NCBI GenBank assembly: GCA_963709185.1
Contig: CAVPVQ010000015.1
Span: forward strand, 434,001-498,000
DNA: 64,000 bases
Source of the DNA: Roseiarcus sp963709185
GTDB lineage: Bacteria > Pseudomonadota > Alphaproteobacteria > Rhizobiales > Beijerinckiaceae
Direction: 5' to 3'
Part shown: piece by piece, positions 18,065 to 26,112 of the stretch
Numbering within the stretch: position 1 is the stretch's first letter
Layout: the number at the start of each line of letters is the position of its first letter
Program-made: the position numbers and the translations under genes
Notes under the pieces: generated by a model
What the model was told of the DNA's origin: nothing
The model's input: the letters and a program-made list of their open reading frames with translations, nothing else
Databases searched by the model: none

Positions 18065-18496
18065 ATGGAACATCCCGACCCTCATCCTGCAGCGCGCCGC
18101 TACCGCAAGCCGCTTCCCGCAATCACTTCGCTCAACAAGCCATTCTGGCAGTTTGCGCTGGACTCGGTATTCGCCTTGCAGGTCTGCGCAGCCTGTGGCG
18201 ACGCCCATATTCCGGAGTCCCCCGTATGTCCGAACTGCCTCGGCGCGGACCAGGCGTGGAGACCGTCGAGCGGCCGGGGAACGCTGGAATCGTGGGTCGA
18301 TTTTCATCGCGCCTACTGGGACGGCTTCGCCGACGAGCTTCCCTACCGGGTCGGGCTTGTGCGTCTCGATGAGGGCCCGCTTTTCATCAGCGGTCTCGTT
18401 GGCGAGACTGACGAGGCGCGTCTGGGCGCGCGCGTCCATGCTGTCTTCGAGCGTGTTGCGCCAGAAATCGCGCTGCCAAAATTCGCCCTCGACTAG
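18065..18496 (+). CDS. DUF35 OB-fold/zinc-ribbon acyl-CoA-binding partner protein
   Basis: Small protein of 143 residues with a rubredoxin-like zinc ribbon (Cys41-x2-Cys44 ... Cys55-x2-Cys58 in CAACGDAHIPESPVCPNC) followed by an OB-fold (GTLESWVDFHRAYW ... PYRVGLVRLDEGPLF). DUF35 proteins bind acyl-CoA and activate partner thiolase-fold enzymes, as in ChsH2 with Ltp2. The 8-bp gap to the preceding thiolase-fold gene supports a two-subunit enzyme. Confidence 0.9.
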   Translation: MEHPDPHPAARRYRKPLPAITSLNKPFWQFALDSVFALQVCAACGDAHIPESPVCPNCLGADQAWRPSSGRGTLESWVDFHRAYWDGFADELPYRVGLVRLDEGPLFISGLVGETDEARLGARVHAVFERVAPEIALPKFALD

Positions 18497-18523
18497 CCTT
18501 AGAAGAAGCCCAGCCCACGCGGA

Positions 18524-19384
18524 TCACCGCTCCGATTTCGCCTTGATCTCGCGCAAGATCGGCTCCAGGTGTTCCCTGAATTTCACCGGGTTTTCTGACA
18601 TCGGGAAATGTCCGAGGTCGTTCAGGCGAATCCACTGCGAACCGGGAATCATCGCGGCGAGCTCCTGCCCCTCCTCGACCGTCGCGGACCAGTCATAGTC
18701 GGCGTTGAGCAGATAGAGATCGATCTTCTTCGTGTCGATGTCCTTGGCGGTGTTCGTCAGGTCGTGTTCCTCGACGTAGTAATGAAGGTCGCCAGGAAAC
18801 ACGCAGGGCGCGCCCTGGCTGTAAAGCCATATCGTCTCCCGGCGATATTCCTCGGGGCTGCTCGGCGAGCACTGCGTATGCTGGAGCGCGGCGCGGCTGT
18901 CATTGGAGACGGTCGGGCGCCAATACCAGTCGGTCAGCGAGCCAGGCTCCGGGCTTTTGATCAGCGGCTCGAGCGCGATCGCCGCGCGGAACTCGCCGGG
19001 ATAATGCAGCGCGAGGTCGGTCGCCAGCAGGCCGCCCATCGAGCAGCCCATGAAGACTGGTCGATCGAGCGCAAGCTCCTTCTTGAGAGCGACCACATAG
19101 CGCATGAACCAGTCCATGCGCAGCTTGTAGCCGGTCTCCCAATAGCGCTGGGAGAGTGGCGGGAGGGACTTGCCGTGATAGGGCAAATCCCAGGCGACGA
19201 ACCGGAAATCCCTCGTCAGTTCGTCGTCTTCGAGAAGATGGCGCCATTGCCGCGCGTCGGTGCCAGCCGTGTGCTGGAGCATGACGGGAATGCCGGCGCC
19301 CGCCTGCTCCAGGTAAATCCGGTACTCCACCCCGTCGATCGTCAGGTAGAGGAAGCCGCATTCGATCTTCGAGAATCTCGCCAT
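18524..19384 (-). CDS. Alpha/beta hydrolase
   Basis: Alpha/beta-hydrolase-fold enzyme of 286 residues, cytosolic. The nucleophile elbow is GCSMGG (Ser115), the acid is probably Asp in YLLNADYDWS, and the base His is in LNDLGHFPMSENP; the oxyanion region is QHTAGTDARQW. The sequence resembles C-C bond hydrolases and esterases of ring-degradation pathways more than lipases, but substrate assignment is not possible. It lies 10 bp after the gene at 19859-19395 on the same strand and converges with the DUF35 gene. Confidence 0.88.
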   Translation of the reverse strand: MARFSKIECGFLYLTIDGVEYRIYLEQAGAGIPVMLQHTAGTDARQWRHLLEDDELTRDFRFVAWDLPYHGKSLPPLSQRYWETGYKLRMDWFMRYVVALKKELALDRPVFMGCSMGGLLATDLALHYPGEFRAAIALEPLIKSPEPGSLTDWYWRPTVSNDSRAALQHTQCSPSSPEEYRRETIWLYSQGAPCVFPGDLHYYVEEHDLTNTAKDIDTKKIDLYLLNADYDWSATVEEGQELAAMIPGSQWIRLNDLGHFPMSENPVKFREHLEPILREIKAKSER

Positions 19385-19394
19385 CCGCGCACGC

Positions 19395-19859
19395 TCACTG
19401 CCTGCCGCCGTGGATTTCGCGGCGCATCACCGCGACGATCCGCTGCAGGGCGCCGTAGTAGGCGTAAAGCGACGAAAGGTCGCCGCCGAGCCGCATGCCG
19501 CAATGGATCGCGGCGGGAAAAAAATCGTTGTGAAACCGGATCGGGACGGGTTGGAGAATCTCGCGCCACACCGCCCTGGGCCCACCGACATAAATTGTCG
19601 ATGCCTGGTAACCATCGGTCCCCTGCCGGAACTCCGTCACGCGTCCTTGCTCGATCTGCATGAAATATTCGTCGGCCTCGTTCGTGTAGAAGCGGATTCG
19701 CGCGTTCCAGAAACGCCCGGCGATGGCGAACTCGGCATCCCCGTTGACGCCCTCCCGAACGGCGTCCACCGGAATGATCAACTGATCCTTCTCGACCATG
19801 CTTGGCGCGGCCTCTTTGTCGCTTCCTCGGGCCGATTGCCGCTGTCGCGCCCCCGACAT
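19395..19859 (-). CDS. Conserved hypothetical protein, possibly SCP2-like
   Basis: 154 residues (or 134 from the ATG at 19799, which has its own AGAGG). No signal peptide. The pattern YFMQIEQGRVTEFRQGTDGYQASTIYVGGPRAVWREIL followed by a helical C-terminus (MRLGGDLSSLYAYYGALQRIVAVMRR) resembles sterol-carrier-protein-2-like lipid-binding folds, but I cannot name a family with certainty. It is first in an operon with the alpha/beta hydrolase and is divergent from the ABC importer, with the palindromic copy C of the cluster motif between them. A role in binding the hydrophobic part of the substrate or its CoA ester is only a guess. Confidence 0.65.
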   Translation of the reverse strand: MSGARQRQSARGSDKEAAPSMVEKDQLIIPVDAVREGVNGDAEFAIAGRFWNARIRFYTNEADEYFMQIEQGRVTEFRQGTDGYQASTIYVGGPRAVWREILQPVPIRFHNDFFPAAIHCGMRLGGDLSSLYAYYGALQRIVAVMRREIHGGRQ

Positions 19860-19929
19860 CGCGGCTCCGGCCTGTGTGCAGATTCTCTTTCCTCCCCATC
19901 GAAGTCCAGACCAGGCCCCATCACCATTT

Positions 19930-19978
19930 GCGATGGCGTCATTCCAAACGACGACTTCGACTGAAATGACGCCATCGC
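19930..19978. promoter_or_regulatory. Shared cluster motif, copy C (perfect 14-bp inverted repeat)
   Basis: Plus strand: GCGATG-GCGTCA-TTCCAAA-CG-ACGACTTCGAC. The arms 19930-19943 (GCGATGGCGTCATT) and 19965-19978 (AATGACGCCATCGC) are perfect inverted repeats, so the minus strand reads GCGATG-GCGTCA-TTTCAGT-CG-AAGTCGTCG. It lies between the divergent hydrolase operon and the ABC importer operon and could serve both. It looks like a regulator dyad; there is no T run to suggest a terminator. Confidence 0.65.
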
Positions 19979-20125
19979 TAAAGTTTAAGCAACGACCGAA
20001 CTCTGGAGCGCGTTCGCGGAATTCGTTTTACGCGGATTCTGGGTAGCGCGCCGGACCAATCAGAAGTCGTCTTTGAAGCGGGATGTCGGCGCGCTCCGTA
20101 TTTATTTCGCCAAGGGAGGAATCAC

Positions 20126-21352
20126 ATGAGTTCTTGGAAGTCTTGGTCCGCGAGAACCGTCCGTCTACTTTCGGCGGGCGCTTGCGGCGCAGTTGTTGCG
20201 TTTGGCGTCGTTTCGACGAGTCGCGCGGCGGATCCGACGGCGGACGAACAGGCCAAGGCGCTCGCCCCCGTACCAAAGGACGCCCAGCAATATTATGGCG
20301 GCTATTGGTATTCGACCGACATCGTCGCCGGCCCGTTCGCTGACTGGAAGCCTCATGCCCCGCCGTGGCAGATCTGTCACAACGACTCGTATCTCGGCAA
20401 TTCCTGGCGCGCCAATCTGGTGGCCGAACTCAAGGCGCTCACCAAGCAGCTCGCTGACCAGGGGCTGGCCAAGCCCAATCTGATCGTCACCAACTCCAAT
20501 GGCGACATCAACCTCGAGCTCACCCAGCTCAAGGCGCAGATCGCGCAGGGCTGCGACCTGATCATGAGCTATCCCGGCTCCGCGACGGGCCTTTGCGCCG
20601 GCATTAACGAGGCCTATGACAAGGGAGTCCTGGTGGTGACCATCGACTCGATGGTGACCTGTCCAAAGGCGCTCAACGTCGCGACCAACCCTTACTACCG
20701 CGGCCAGTTTGAAGGCGACTGGATCGCCAAGCAGCTGGGCGGCAAGGGCAATGTCGTCGTCATGAATGGCCAGCCGGGCACGGCCAACACCGTCGCGCAG
20801 GAAACCGGGCTGCGTCAGTCGGTCGCCGCCTATCCGGACATGAAGGTGGTCGGCAGCCTGTTCGGCATGTGGACCGGCTCGGTGGCCAAGACCGAGGTGC
20901 TGAAGTTCCTCGCCACCCATCCGGAGCCTGTGCAGGCGGTGTTTTCGACCGGAAACATGGGCGTCGGCGTCGGCCAGGCCTTCGAGCAGTCCGGCCGTCC
21001 GATCCCGGTGATCACGGAAGTGACGAACCTTTGCAGCCTGCTGGCCTATTGGAAGGCAAAGAGCCTGACAGCCAACACATTCGTCCAGGACGGCGGGCCG
21101 ATGGCCTACGCCGCCTTCGTCCCCGCGCTGCACATGATGGCTGGCCAGAAGCCGAAGGTGAACACCATCTTCATGCCCTTGCCGCGCATCACCAAGGAGA
21201 ACTTCGACGACTACTACGATCCGTCAATGACGGTGCAGAGCACCTGCTTCGCCAATGGCAAGGACCTTCACCTGGTGCCAGACGAGTATTTCCAGCAGTT
21301 CTTCACCGGCGGCGCCGACATAGCAAAGGTGCACATCGTCCCGACGGAATGA
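20126..21352 (+). CDS. Periplasmic solute-binding protein, CUT2 ABC importer
   Basis: 408-residue exported binding protein with a signal peptide (charged MSSWKSWSAR, hydrophobic core about 12-30, likely cleavage after SRA) and the type I periplasmic fold (peripla_BP_4). ATG at 20126 follows GGGAGGAATCAC. It has an unusually long N-terminal part before the binding fold, and several Cys residues. It heads the importer operon binding protein-permease-ATPase-permease, but is separated from the rest by a strong terminator, so it is likely made in excess. The palindromic motif 150 bp upstream places it in the shared regulon. Ligand unknown; a polyhydroxylated or glycosylated molecule is the usual type for this family. 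Confidence 0.88.
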   Translation: MSSWKSWSARTVRLLSAGACGAVVAFGVVSTSRAADPTADEQAKALAPVPKDAQQYYGGYWYSTDIVAGPFADWKPHAPPWQICHNDSYLGNSWRANLVAELKALTKQLADQGLAKPNLIVTNSNGDINLELTQLKAQIAQGCDLIMSYPGSATGLCAGINEAYDKGVLVVTIDSMVTCPKALNVATNPYYRGQFEGDWIAKQLGGKGNVVVMNGQPGTANTVAQETGLRQSVAAYPDMKVVGSLFGMWTGSVAKTEVLKFLATHPEPVQAVFSTGNMGVGVGQAFEQSGRPIPVITEVTNLCSLLAYWKAKSLTANTFVQDGGPMAYAAFVPALHMMAGQKPKVNTIFMPLPRITKENFDDYYDPSMTVQSTCFANGKDLHLVPDEYFQQFFTGGADIAKVHIVPTE

Positions 21353-21369
21353 ATTTCTGATACAACGGT

Positions 21370-21413
21370 CGGGCGTCCGCACGAAGTCTGGTCGCGCGGA
21401 CGCCCGTTTTTTT
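21370..21413 (+). terminator. Rho-independent terminator after the binding-protein gene
   Basis: An 11-bp GC stem (CGGGCGTCCGC at 21370-21380 with GCGGACGCCCG at 21396-21406) and a 15-base loop are followed at once by seven T. It lies 17 bp after the binding-protein stop and before the permease gene, so partial termination here would lower permease/ATPase expression relative to the binding protein. Confidence 0.85.
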
Positions 21414-21449
21414 GAAAGCGGACGCGGGAGCGGTCGCGGTTGCGCGGGT

Positions 21450-22454
21450 TTGACGCACATGGCGCCGCAAAGCGATTCGAACACAATGCGAACGGCGCTT
21501 CGGACAATCAGGCGGGCGGCGGGACCGGGCGTGCCCTTCCTGGTGGCGATCGCGCTTTTCTTCGTGATCGACTTTTTCATTCCGGGCTATGCCAACGTCA
21601 ACAGCCTGCTCTCGCTCCTGCTCCTGTCGAGTCTGCTGGGCATCGCCTGCGTGGGCCAGACGCTGACGATCGTGATCGGCGGCTTCGACCTGTCGATCCC
21701 GGCCGTGATCGGGCTTTCCAATGTCCTCTTTTCGCTTCTCTACGGCGCCGGCTATTCGGCCTTCTCCGCGTCCGTCTTCATCCTCGCGATCGCCTCGCTC
21801 ATAGGTCTCGCCAACGGTTTCGCCTCACGGTATCTGCAACTCAATCCGCTGGTGGTCACGATGGCCTCCGGGTCGATCATTTTCGGCGCGATCTGGGCGG
21901 GCACGCATGGCGAAATATCGGGATTTGTGCCGGACTGGCTCGTGGACATGGTGTCGGTGATCGGTAGGACCGGACCGATCCCGCTGCCGGGTTCGGTCGT
22001 TCTGTGGATCATGATCGCAGCGGGAATCCTCTTTCTCGAACACGGCACCACGCTCGGGCGCTGGATTTTCGCCGCCGGCGCCAACAGCCGGGCCGCTGAG
22101 CTCGCGCGCGTGCCGATGCTTTTCGTCTGGATGAGCGTCTACGCCTTGAGCGCATTCCTCGCGGCGACGACGGGCATCCTGCTTGCGGGGTTCAGCGGCG
22201 CGGCGGATCCGACCGTCGGCGTCGCCTACCTGTTCACGACGGTCGCCGCGGTGGTGGTTGGCGGCACGCCGCTCACCGGCGGGCGCGGCGGCTATGCGCG
22301 CTCGATCGCCGGTTGCCTGGTCGTCACGGAGCTGGGCACCCTGCTCGTCGGATTGGGCCTCGACCTCGCGGCCCAACAGATATTCCTTGGCCTGCTGATC
22401 GTCGGGCTGGTGGCTCTCTACGGCCGCGAACCGCATCTGAGCTTGCGCATATGA
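21450..22454 (+). CDS. CUT2-type ABC transporter permease
   Basis: 334-residue inner-membrane permease of the BPD_transp_2 family. About eight to ten hydrophobic segments are visible, with the family motif GGFDLSIPAVIGLSN after the second segment and the cytoplasmic coupling region GRWIFAAGANSRAAELARV. Its stop overlaps the start of the ATPase gene (ATGA at 22451). It forms the membrane channel with the second permease at 24034. Confidence 0.9.
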   Translation: MTHMAPQSDSNTMRTALRTIRRAAGPGVPFLVAIALFFVIDFFIPGYANVNSLLSLLLLSSLLGIACVGQTLTIVIGGFDLSIPAVIGLSNVLFSLLYGAGYSAFSASVFILAIASLIGLANGFASRYLQLNPLVVTMASGSIIFGAIWAGTHGEISGFVPDWLVDMVSVIGRTGPIPLPGSVVLWIMIAAGILFLEHGTTLGRWIFAAGANSRAAELARVPMLFVWMSVYALSAFLAATTGILLAGFSGAADPTVGVAYLFTTVAAVVVGGTPLTGGRGGYARSIAGCLVVTELGTLLVGLGLDLAAQQIFLGLLIVGLVALYGREPHLSLRI

Positions 22455-24037
22455 ACCGGGACGTGGCGCACGCGATGAAAGTGGAAAGCTTCGACAAGGT
22501 TCAGGACGCAGGCTTCCTACTCGAGGCGAACGACATCCGCCGCACGTTCGGCGAGACGATCGCGCTCGATTCCTGCACGCTGCTGGTCAAGCCGGGAGAG
22601 ATTCACGCGGTCGTCGGCGAGAACGGTTCGGGCAAGAGCACGCTCATCAAGATTTTGAGCGGCATCGTGCCGGCCGAGTCGGGAAGCCTCCGCTGGGAGG
22701 GTGCGCCAGCGCGGTTCGGCACGCCGAGAGCCGCGCAGGAAGCCGGCATCGCCACGGTATTTCAGGAAACGCTCGTGCTTCCGGACATGTCGATTCGCGA
22801 CAACGTCATGCTCGGGCTGGACGGCGTCGTAAAGCGCAAGGAGAGCGTCGCGCGGGAGGCCGAGAGGGTGCGCAACGCGCTCGCGATCGTCGGCATCGGC
22901 GATCTCGACATCGAGCGGCTGACCGGGACGCTGTCGCTCGCCAACCGTCAGCTTGTCGCCGTGGCGCGCTCGCTGATGCGGCCATGGCGTCTGCTGATCC
23001 TCGATGAATCGACCTCGGCTATCGACATCGAGGACCGCGATCGCCTGTTCACGGTGCTGCGCGACTTCAGCGCCAAGGGACGTTCGATCCTGTTCGTCTC
23101 CCACCGAATGGACGAAATCGAGACTCTCGCGGACCGCACGACGGTCCTGCGTTCCGGTCGGAGCGTCGCCACCCTCGAGCAGGGCGCGTTCTCCAGCGAA
23201 CGTCTGCTCGAATTGATGTCGACGCGCGAAGGCGCGCGCGCCGCTGAGGGTCGCAAGTCGGAACAGCTCGCGGCCAATGGCCCTGAGCGGGCGGTCGAGA
23301 TCCGCGACTTGTCGGTAATGGCCGGAAAGCCCGCGTTCGATATGGATCTCGGCGTCGGCGAGATCGTCGGCGTCGGCGGCCTCGAGGGTCACGGGCAAGT
23401 CGCCTTCCTCGAATGCGTGGCCGGCATGCGCCGCCCTTCGTCCGGGCGCATTCGCGTCGGCGAAACCGCGATCAGATCGTCGCGCGACGCCGCGCGCGCG
23501 AAGATCGCCTTCCTGCCTCGAGACCGCAAGACCGAGGGCATTCTCGCGCCGCTGTCGGTGCTTGACAACGTCACGGTGTCGGCGCTGGGCACGGTTGCCC
23601 GATGGGGGATGCTCATCGCCTCCCGTCGCGAAAGACTCACAAGCCAGGTTTGCCGCGAGACGCGCGTGAAAATGGCCAGCCCGCGCGCGGCGATGTCGTC
23701 GTTGAGCGGCGGCAACCAGCAGAAAGCCCTGCTAAGCCGACTCATCGCCACCAGCCCGAGGGTTCTTGTGCTGAACGATCCGCTGCGCGGCGTCGACCTC
23801 GGGGCGAAACGGGACCTCTACGAAGTCTTGTCCAATCTGGCGGCGAGCGGCGTGACGATCTTGCTGCTCTCGACGGAGCTCATCGAGCTTTGCTTGCTTT
23901 GCCAACGCGTCATCGTCTTTCATGATCACGCGGTGAGCGCCGTAATCGGGCGCGAAGAGCTCAGCGAGCGGGCGTTGATCGACGCAATGTTCGCCCATCG
24001 CAAGCGGCGGGCGCTCGCCGAGGCGGCCTCGCCATGA
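22451..24037 (+). CDS. CUT2-type ABC transporter ATP-binding protein (double domain)
   Basis: 528-residue cytoplasmic ATPase with two ABC domains, as in RbsA and XylG. Domain 1: Walker A GENGSGKS (56-63), a weak signature LSLANRQ, Walker B LLILDESTSAID. Domain 2: degenerate Walker A (GLEGHGQ), good signature LSGGNQQK, and a Walker B reading VLVLNDPLRGVD, in which the usual Asp-Glu pair is Asn-Asp. Loss of the second catalytic Glu implies that domain 1 does most of the hydrolysis, a common asymmetry in this family. ATG at 22451 overlaps the permease stop and the C-terminus overlaps the next permease start, so the three are translationally coupled. Confidence 0.9.
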   Translation: MNRDVAHAMKVESFDKVQDAGFLLEANDIRRTFGETIALDSCTLLVKPGEIHAVVGENGSGKSTLIKILSGIVPAESGSLRWEGAPARFGTPRAAQEAGIATVFQETLVLPDMSIRDNVMLGLDGVVKRKESVAREAERVRNALAIVGIGDLDIERLTGTLSLANRQLVAVARSLMRPWRLLILDESTSAIDIEDRDRLFTVLRDFSAKGRSILFVSHRMDEIETLADRTTVLRSGRSVATLEQGAFSSERLLELMSTREGARAAEGRKSEQLAANGPERAVEIRDLSVMAGKPAFDMDLGVGEIVGVGGLEGHGQVAFLECVAGMRRPSSGRIRVGETAIRSSRDAARAKIAFLPRDRKTEGILAPLSVLDNVTVSALGTVARWGMLIASRRERLTSQVCRETRVKMASPRAAMSSLSGGNQQKALLSRLIATSPRVLVLNDPLRGVDLGAKRDLYEVLSNLAASGVTILLLSTELIELCLLCQRVIVFHDHAVSAVIGREELSERALIDAMFAHRKRRALAEAASP

Positions 24038-24999
24038 GCTGGTTTGCGTCGCGCAGTTACGCTTGGCCTATCCTCGCGGCGGTCGTTCTCTTCACAGCGC
24101 TCAACGCACTGGCGAGCCCCGCCTTTGTCGATTCGACAAACTGGAACGGCATGCTGATCGGCGTCGCGCCCTTCATCATCATGGCCATGTCACAGGCCGC
24201 GCCTGTCATATCGGGCGATGGCGGCATCGATCTGTCGGTCGGCCCCCTCGCGGGACTGGTCAATGCGCTCGTCACGTCGATCCTCGTGCCGCGCGGATGG
24301 TCTGATCCGTTCTCGATCCTTTTTGCATCGCTGGCCGTCGGCGTCGCCTCGGGCCTCCTGAACGGTTTCATGATCGCCGTGGTGCGCGTTCAACCGATCA
24401 TCGCCACGCTTGGAACCTATCTGGCGTTCCAGGGCATAACGCTCGAAATGCTGCCGATGGCTGGCGGCCAAGCGCCCGACTGGCTGCTGGGCGTGGTCAA
24501 CAATCATGGCGGCGTGTCCGGCGTGGTGCCGCTGCTGGCGGCGCTTGGCGGCGCGTGGATGCTCTTCGAGCGGACCGCGTACCGGCGCAACCTCCTCGCC
24601 GTCGGCGGCGACGCACGCGCCGCCTACGCGGCGGGCGTGAACGTTGTCGCCGTGAAGATTGTCGCCTACGTGATCGCCGGCGTCCTCGCCGCGCTGGCCG
24701 GCCTCGTCTTCACCGCCGCGCTCGGTTCCGGCGATCCGCGCGTCGGCGTTCCCTATACGCTGACTTCGATCGCGGCGGTCGCGCTCGGAGGGATCGCGAT
24801 GAACGGTGGGCGAGGCGGCATGCTCGGCGCCGCCGCCGCCGGGACGCTGCTGTTCCTGATCCAGACGCTGTTCACGCTGGCGCAGGTGTCCATCTTTTAC
24901 ATCCAGATCATGTACGGCTTCATCCTGCTTGTCGCGCTGGCGCTCAACGCCGCGGGCGATCGCGCGCGGCGCAAGCGGATGGCGGACCAGCTCGGCTGA
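24034..24999 (+). CDS. CUT2-type ABC transporter permease (second)
   Basis: 321-residue membrane permease; its ATG lies in the ATGA overlap with the ATPase gene. It has hydrophobic segments from residue 10 onward and the motif DGGIDLSVGPLAGLVNAL (after the third segment), typical of this family, and ends in a basic cytoplasmic tail (GDRARRKRMADQ). It pairs with the permease at 21450 as a heterodimer, and closes the importer operon. It converges with the rhamnose-type permease genes. Confidence 0.9.
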   Translation: MSWFASRSYAWPILAAVVLFTALNALASPAFVDSTNWNGMLIGVAPFIIMAMSQAAPVISGDGGIDLSVGPLAGLVNALVTSILVPRGWSDPFSILFASLAVGVASGLLNGFMIAVVRVQPIIATLGTYLAFQGITLEMLPMAGGQAPDWLLGVVNNHGGVSGVVPLLAALGGAWMLFERTAYRRNLLAVGGDARAAYAAGVNVVAVKIVAYVIAGVLAALAGLVFTAALGSGDPRVGVPYTLTSIAAVALGGIAMNGGRGGMLGAAAAGTLLFLIQTLFTLAQVSIFYIQIMYGFILLVALALNAAGDRARRKRMADQLG

Positions 25000-25051
25000 C
25001 GCTCATAGGCGCGGGCTGGCGAGGCGCAGAGAGGTCGCGGTCGGCGCGAGG

Positions 25052-25102
25052 GCGCTCGACATCGCCGCCGCGCGGGCGCCGCAACCCGTCCGTGTCGAGC
25101 GC
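25052..25102. terminator. Inverted repeat between convergent transporter operons
   Basis: Perfect 10-bp inverted repeat GCGCTCGACA (25052-25061) / TGTCGAGCGC (25093-25102) with a 31-base GC-rich loop, lying between two convergent operons and ending at the stop codon of the leftward permease. No T run; a terminator role is likely from position only. Confidence 0.35.
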
Positions 25103-26112
25103 TACGCCGCGCCCCTGAGACGAAGGCGGCGCCAGACGATCGGCAGCGCGATCACGGCGATCAGCAATAGTCCGACGAAGATCGACATAACGATGCCGGG
25201 CACATTGAGAAGCCCGAGACCGAACGTCACCAGCCCCATGATGAAAGCGGCCAGAACGACGCCAGGAATGCCGCCCGAGCCGCCAAGGATGCTGACGCCC
25301 CCCAGCACGACGATGGTGATCGCCTCCAGCTCATAGCCTTGCGCGATCGACGGTCTGGTCGAGCCGAGCCGCGAGGTGACCAGCACCGACGCGACGCCCG
25401 ACATCAGACCGGTGAGACAGAACAGCACGAACTTGATCCGCCCGACGCGCACACTTGAGAAGTAGGCGGCGACAGGGTTATTGCCAATCACATAGATGCG
25501 CCGGCCAAAGCTCGTGAGGTGCAGCAAGACATAAAAGACCGCCGCCGCGACGAGGAACAGGGTGAGCTCGAACGGCACCACCCACCAGACGTAGCCCTGG
25601 CCGAAATAACCGAAGCTCGCGGGATAGCCGAGATAGGCCTGATCGCCGAGGATGATGTAGGAAATTCCGCGAAACAGGCTCATTGTTCCGATGGTGATGA
25701 CGATCGACGGCAATCCGAGGCGCGTGACGAGCGCGCCGTTGATGGCGCCGCAGGCCGCGCCGACGGCAAGTCCGGCTACGACGATGAGCGGCGTATCGGC
25801 GCCTGCGTGAGCGGTCATGCCCATCATCGTCGAGGCGAGGGCGACGATCGCCGCCACCGACAAGTCGATTTCGCCGGCGATGATGAGCAGCGCCATCGCG
25901 AGCGCGATCAGCGCCTTCTCGGTGAAATTGAACGTGAGATCGGACAGCGACCACGGATCGAGGAAGTACGGCGACGCGAAACTGTTGGCGATGAAGATCG
26001 CCGCCGCCACCAGCACCAGCAGCATTTCCCAAGAGAACACGGCGGAGCGAAACGGCTTGTCCAGCCGATCCGGGATGTAGCGCGGCTCGGGCTCTTCGGC
26101 GTTGCGATTCAT
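25102..26112 (-). CDS. CUT2-type ABC permease, RhaQ-like
   Basis: 336-residue permease of the BPD_transp_2 family, last gene of the leftward importer operon. Ten or so hydrophobic segments; family motif GEIDLSVAAIVALAS. The N-terminus is polar (MNRNAEEPEPRYIPDRLD). Its ATG overlaps the stop of the preceding permease gene (ATGA on the minus strand). Gene order binding protein, ATPase, permease, permease matches the rhamnose importer rhaS-rhaT-rhaP-rhaQ of rhizobia. Confidence 0.88.
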   Translation of the reverse strand: MNRNAEEPEPRYIPDRLDKPFRSAVFSWEMLLVLVAAAIFIANSFASPYFLDPWSLSDLTFNFTEKALIALAMALLIIAGEIDLSVAAIVALASTMMGMTAHAGADTPLIVVAGLAVGAACGAINGALVTRLGLPSIVITIGTMSLFRGISYIILGDQAYLGYPASFGYFGQGYVWWVVPFELTLFLVAAAVFYVLLHLTSFGRRIYVIGNNPVAAYFSSVRVGRIKFVLFCLTGLMSGVASVLVTSRLGSTRPSIAQGYELEAITIVVLGGVSILGGSGGIPGVVLAAFIMGLVTFGLGLLNVPGIVMSIFVGLLLIAVIALPIVWRRLRLRGAA

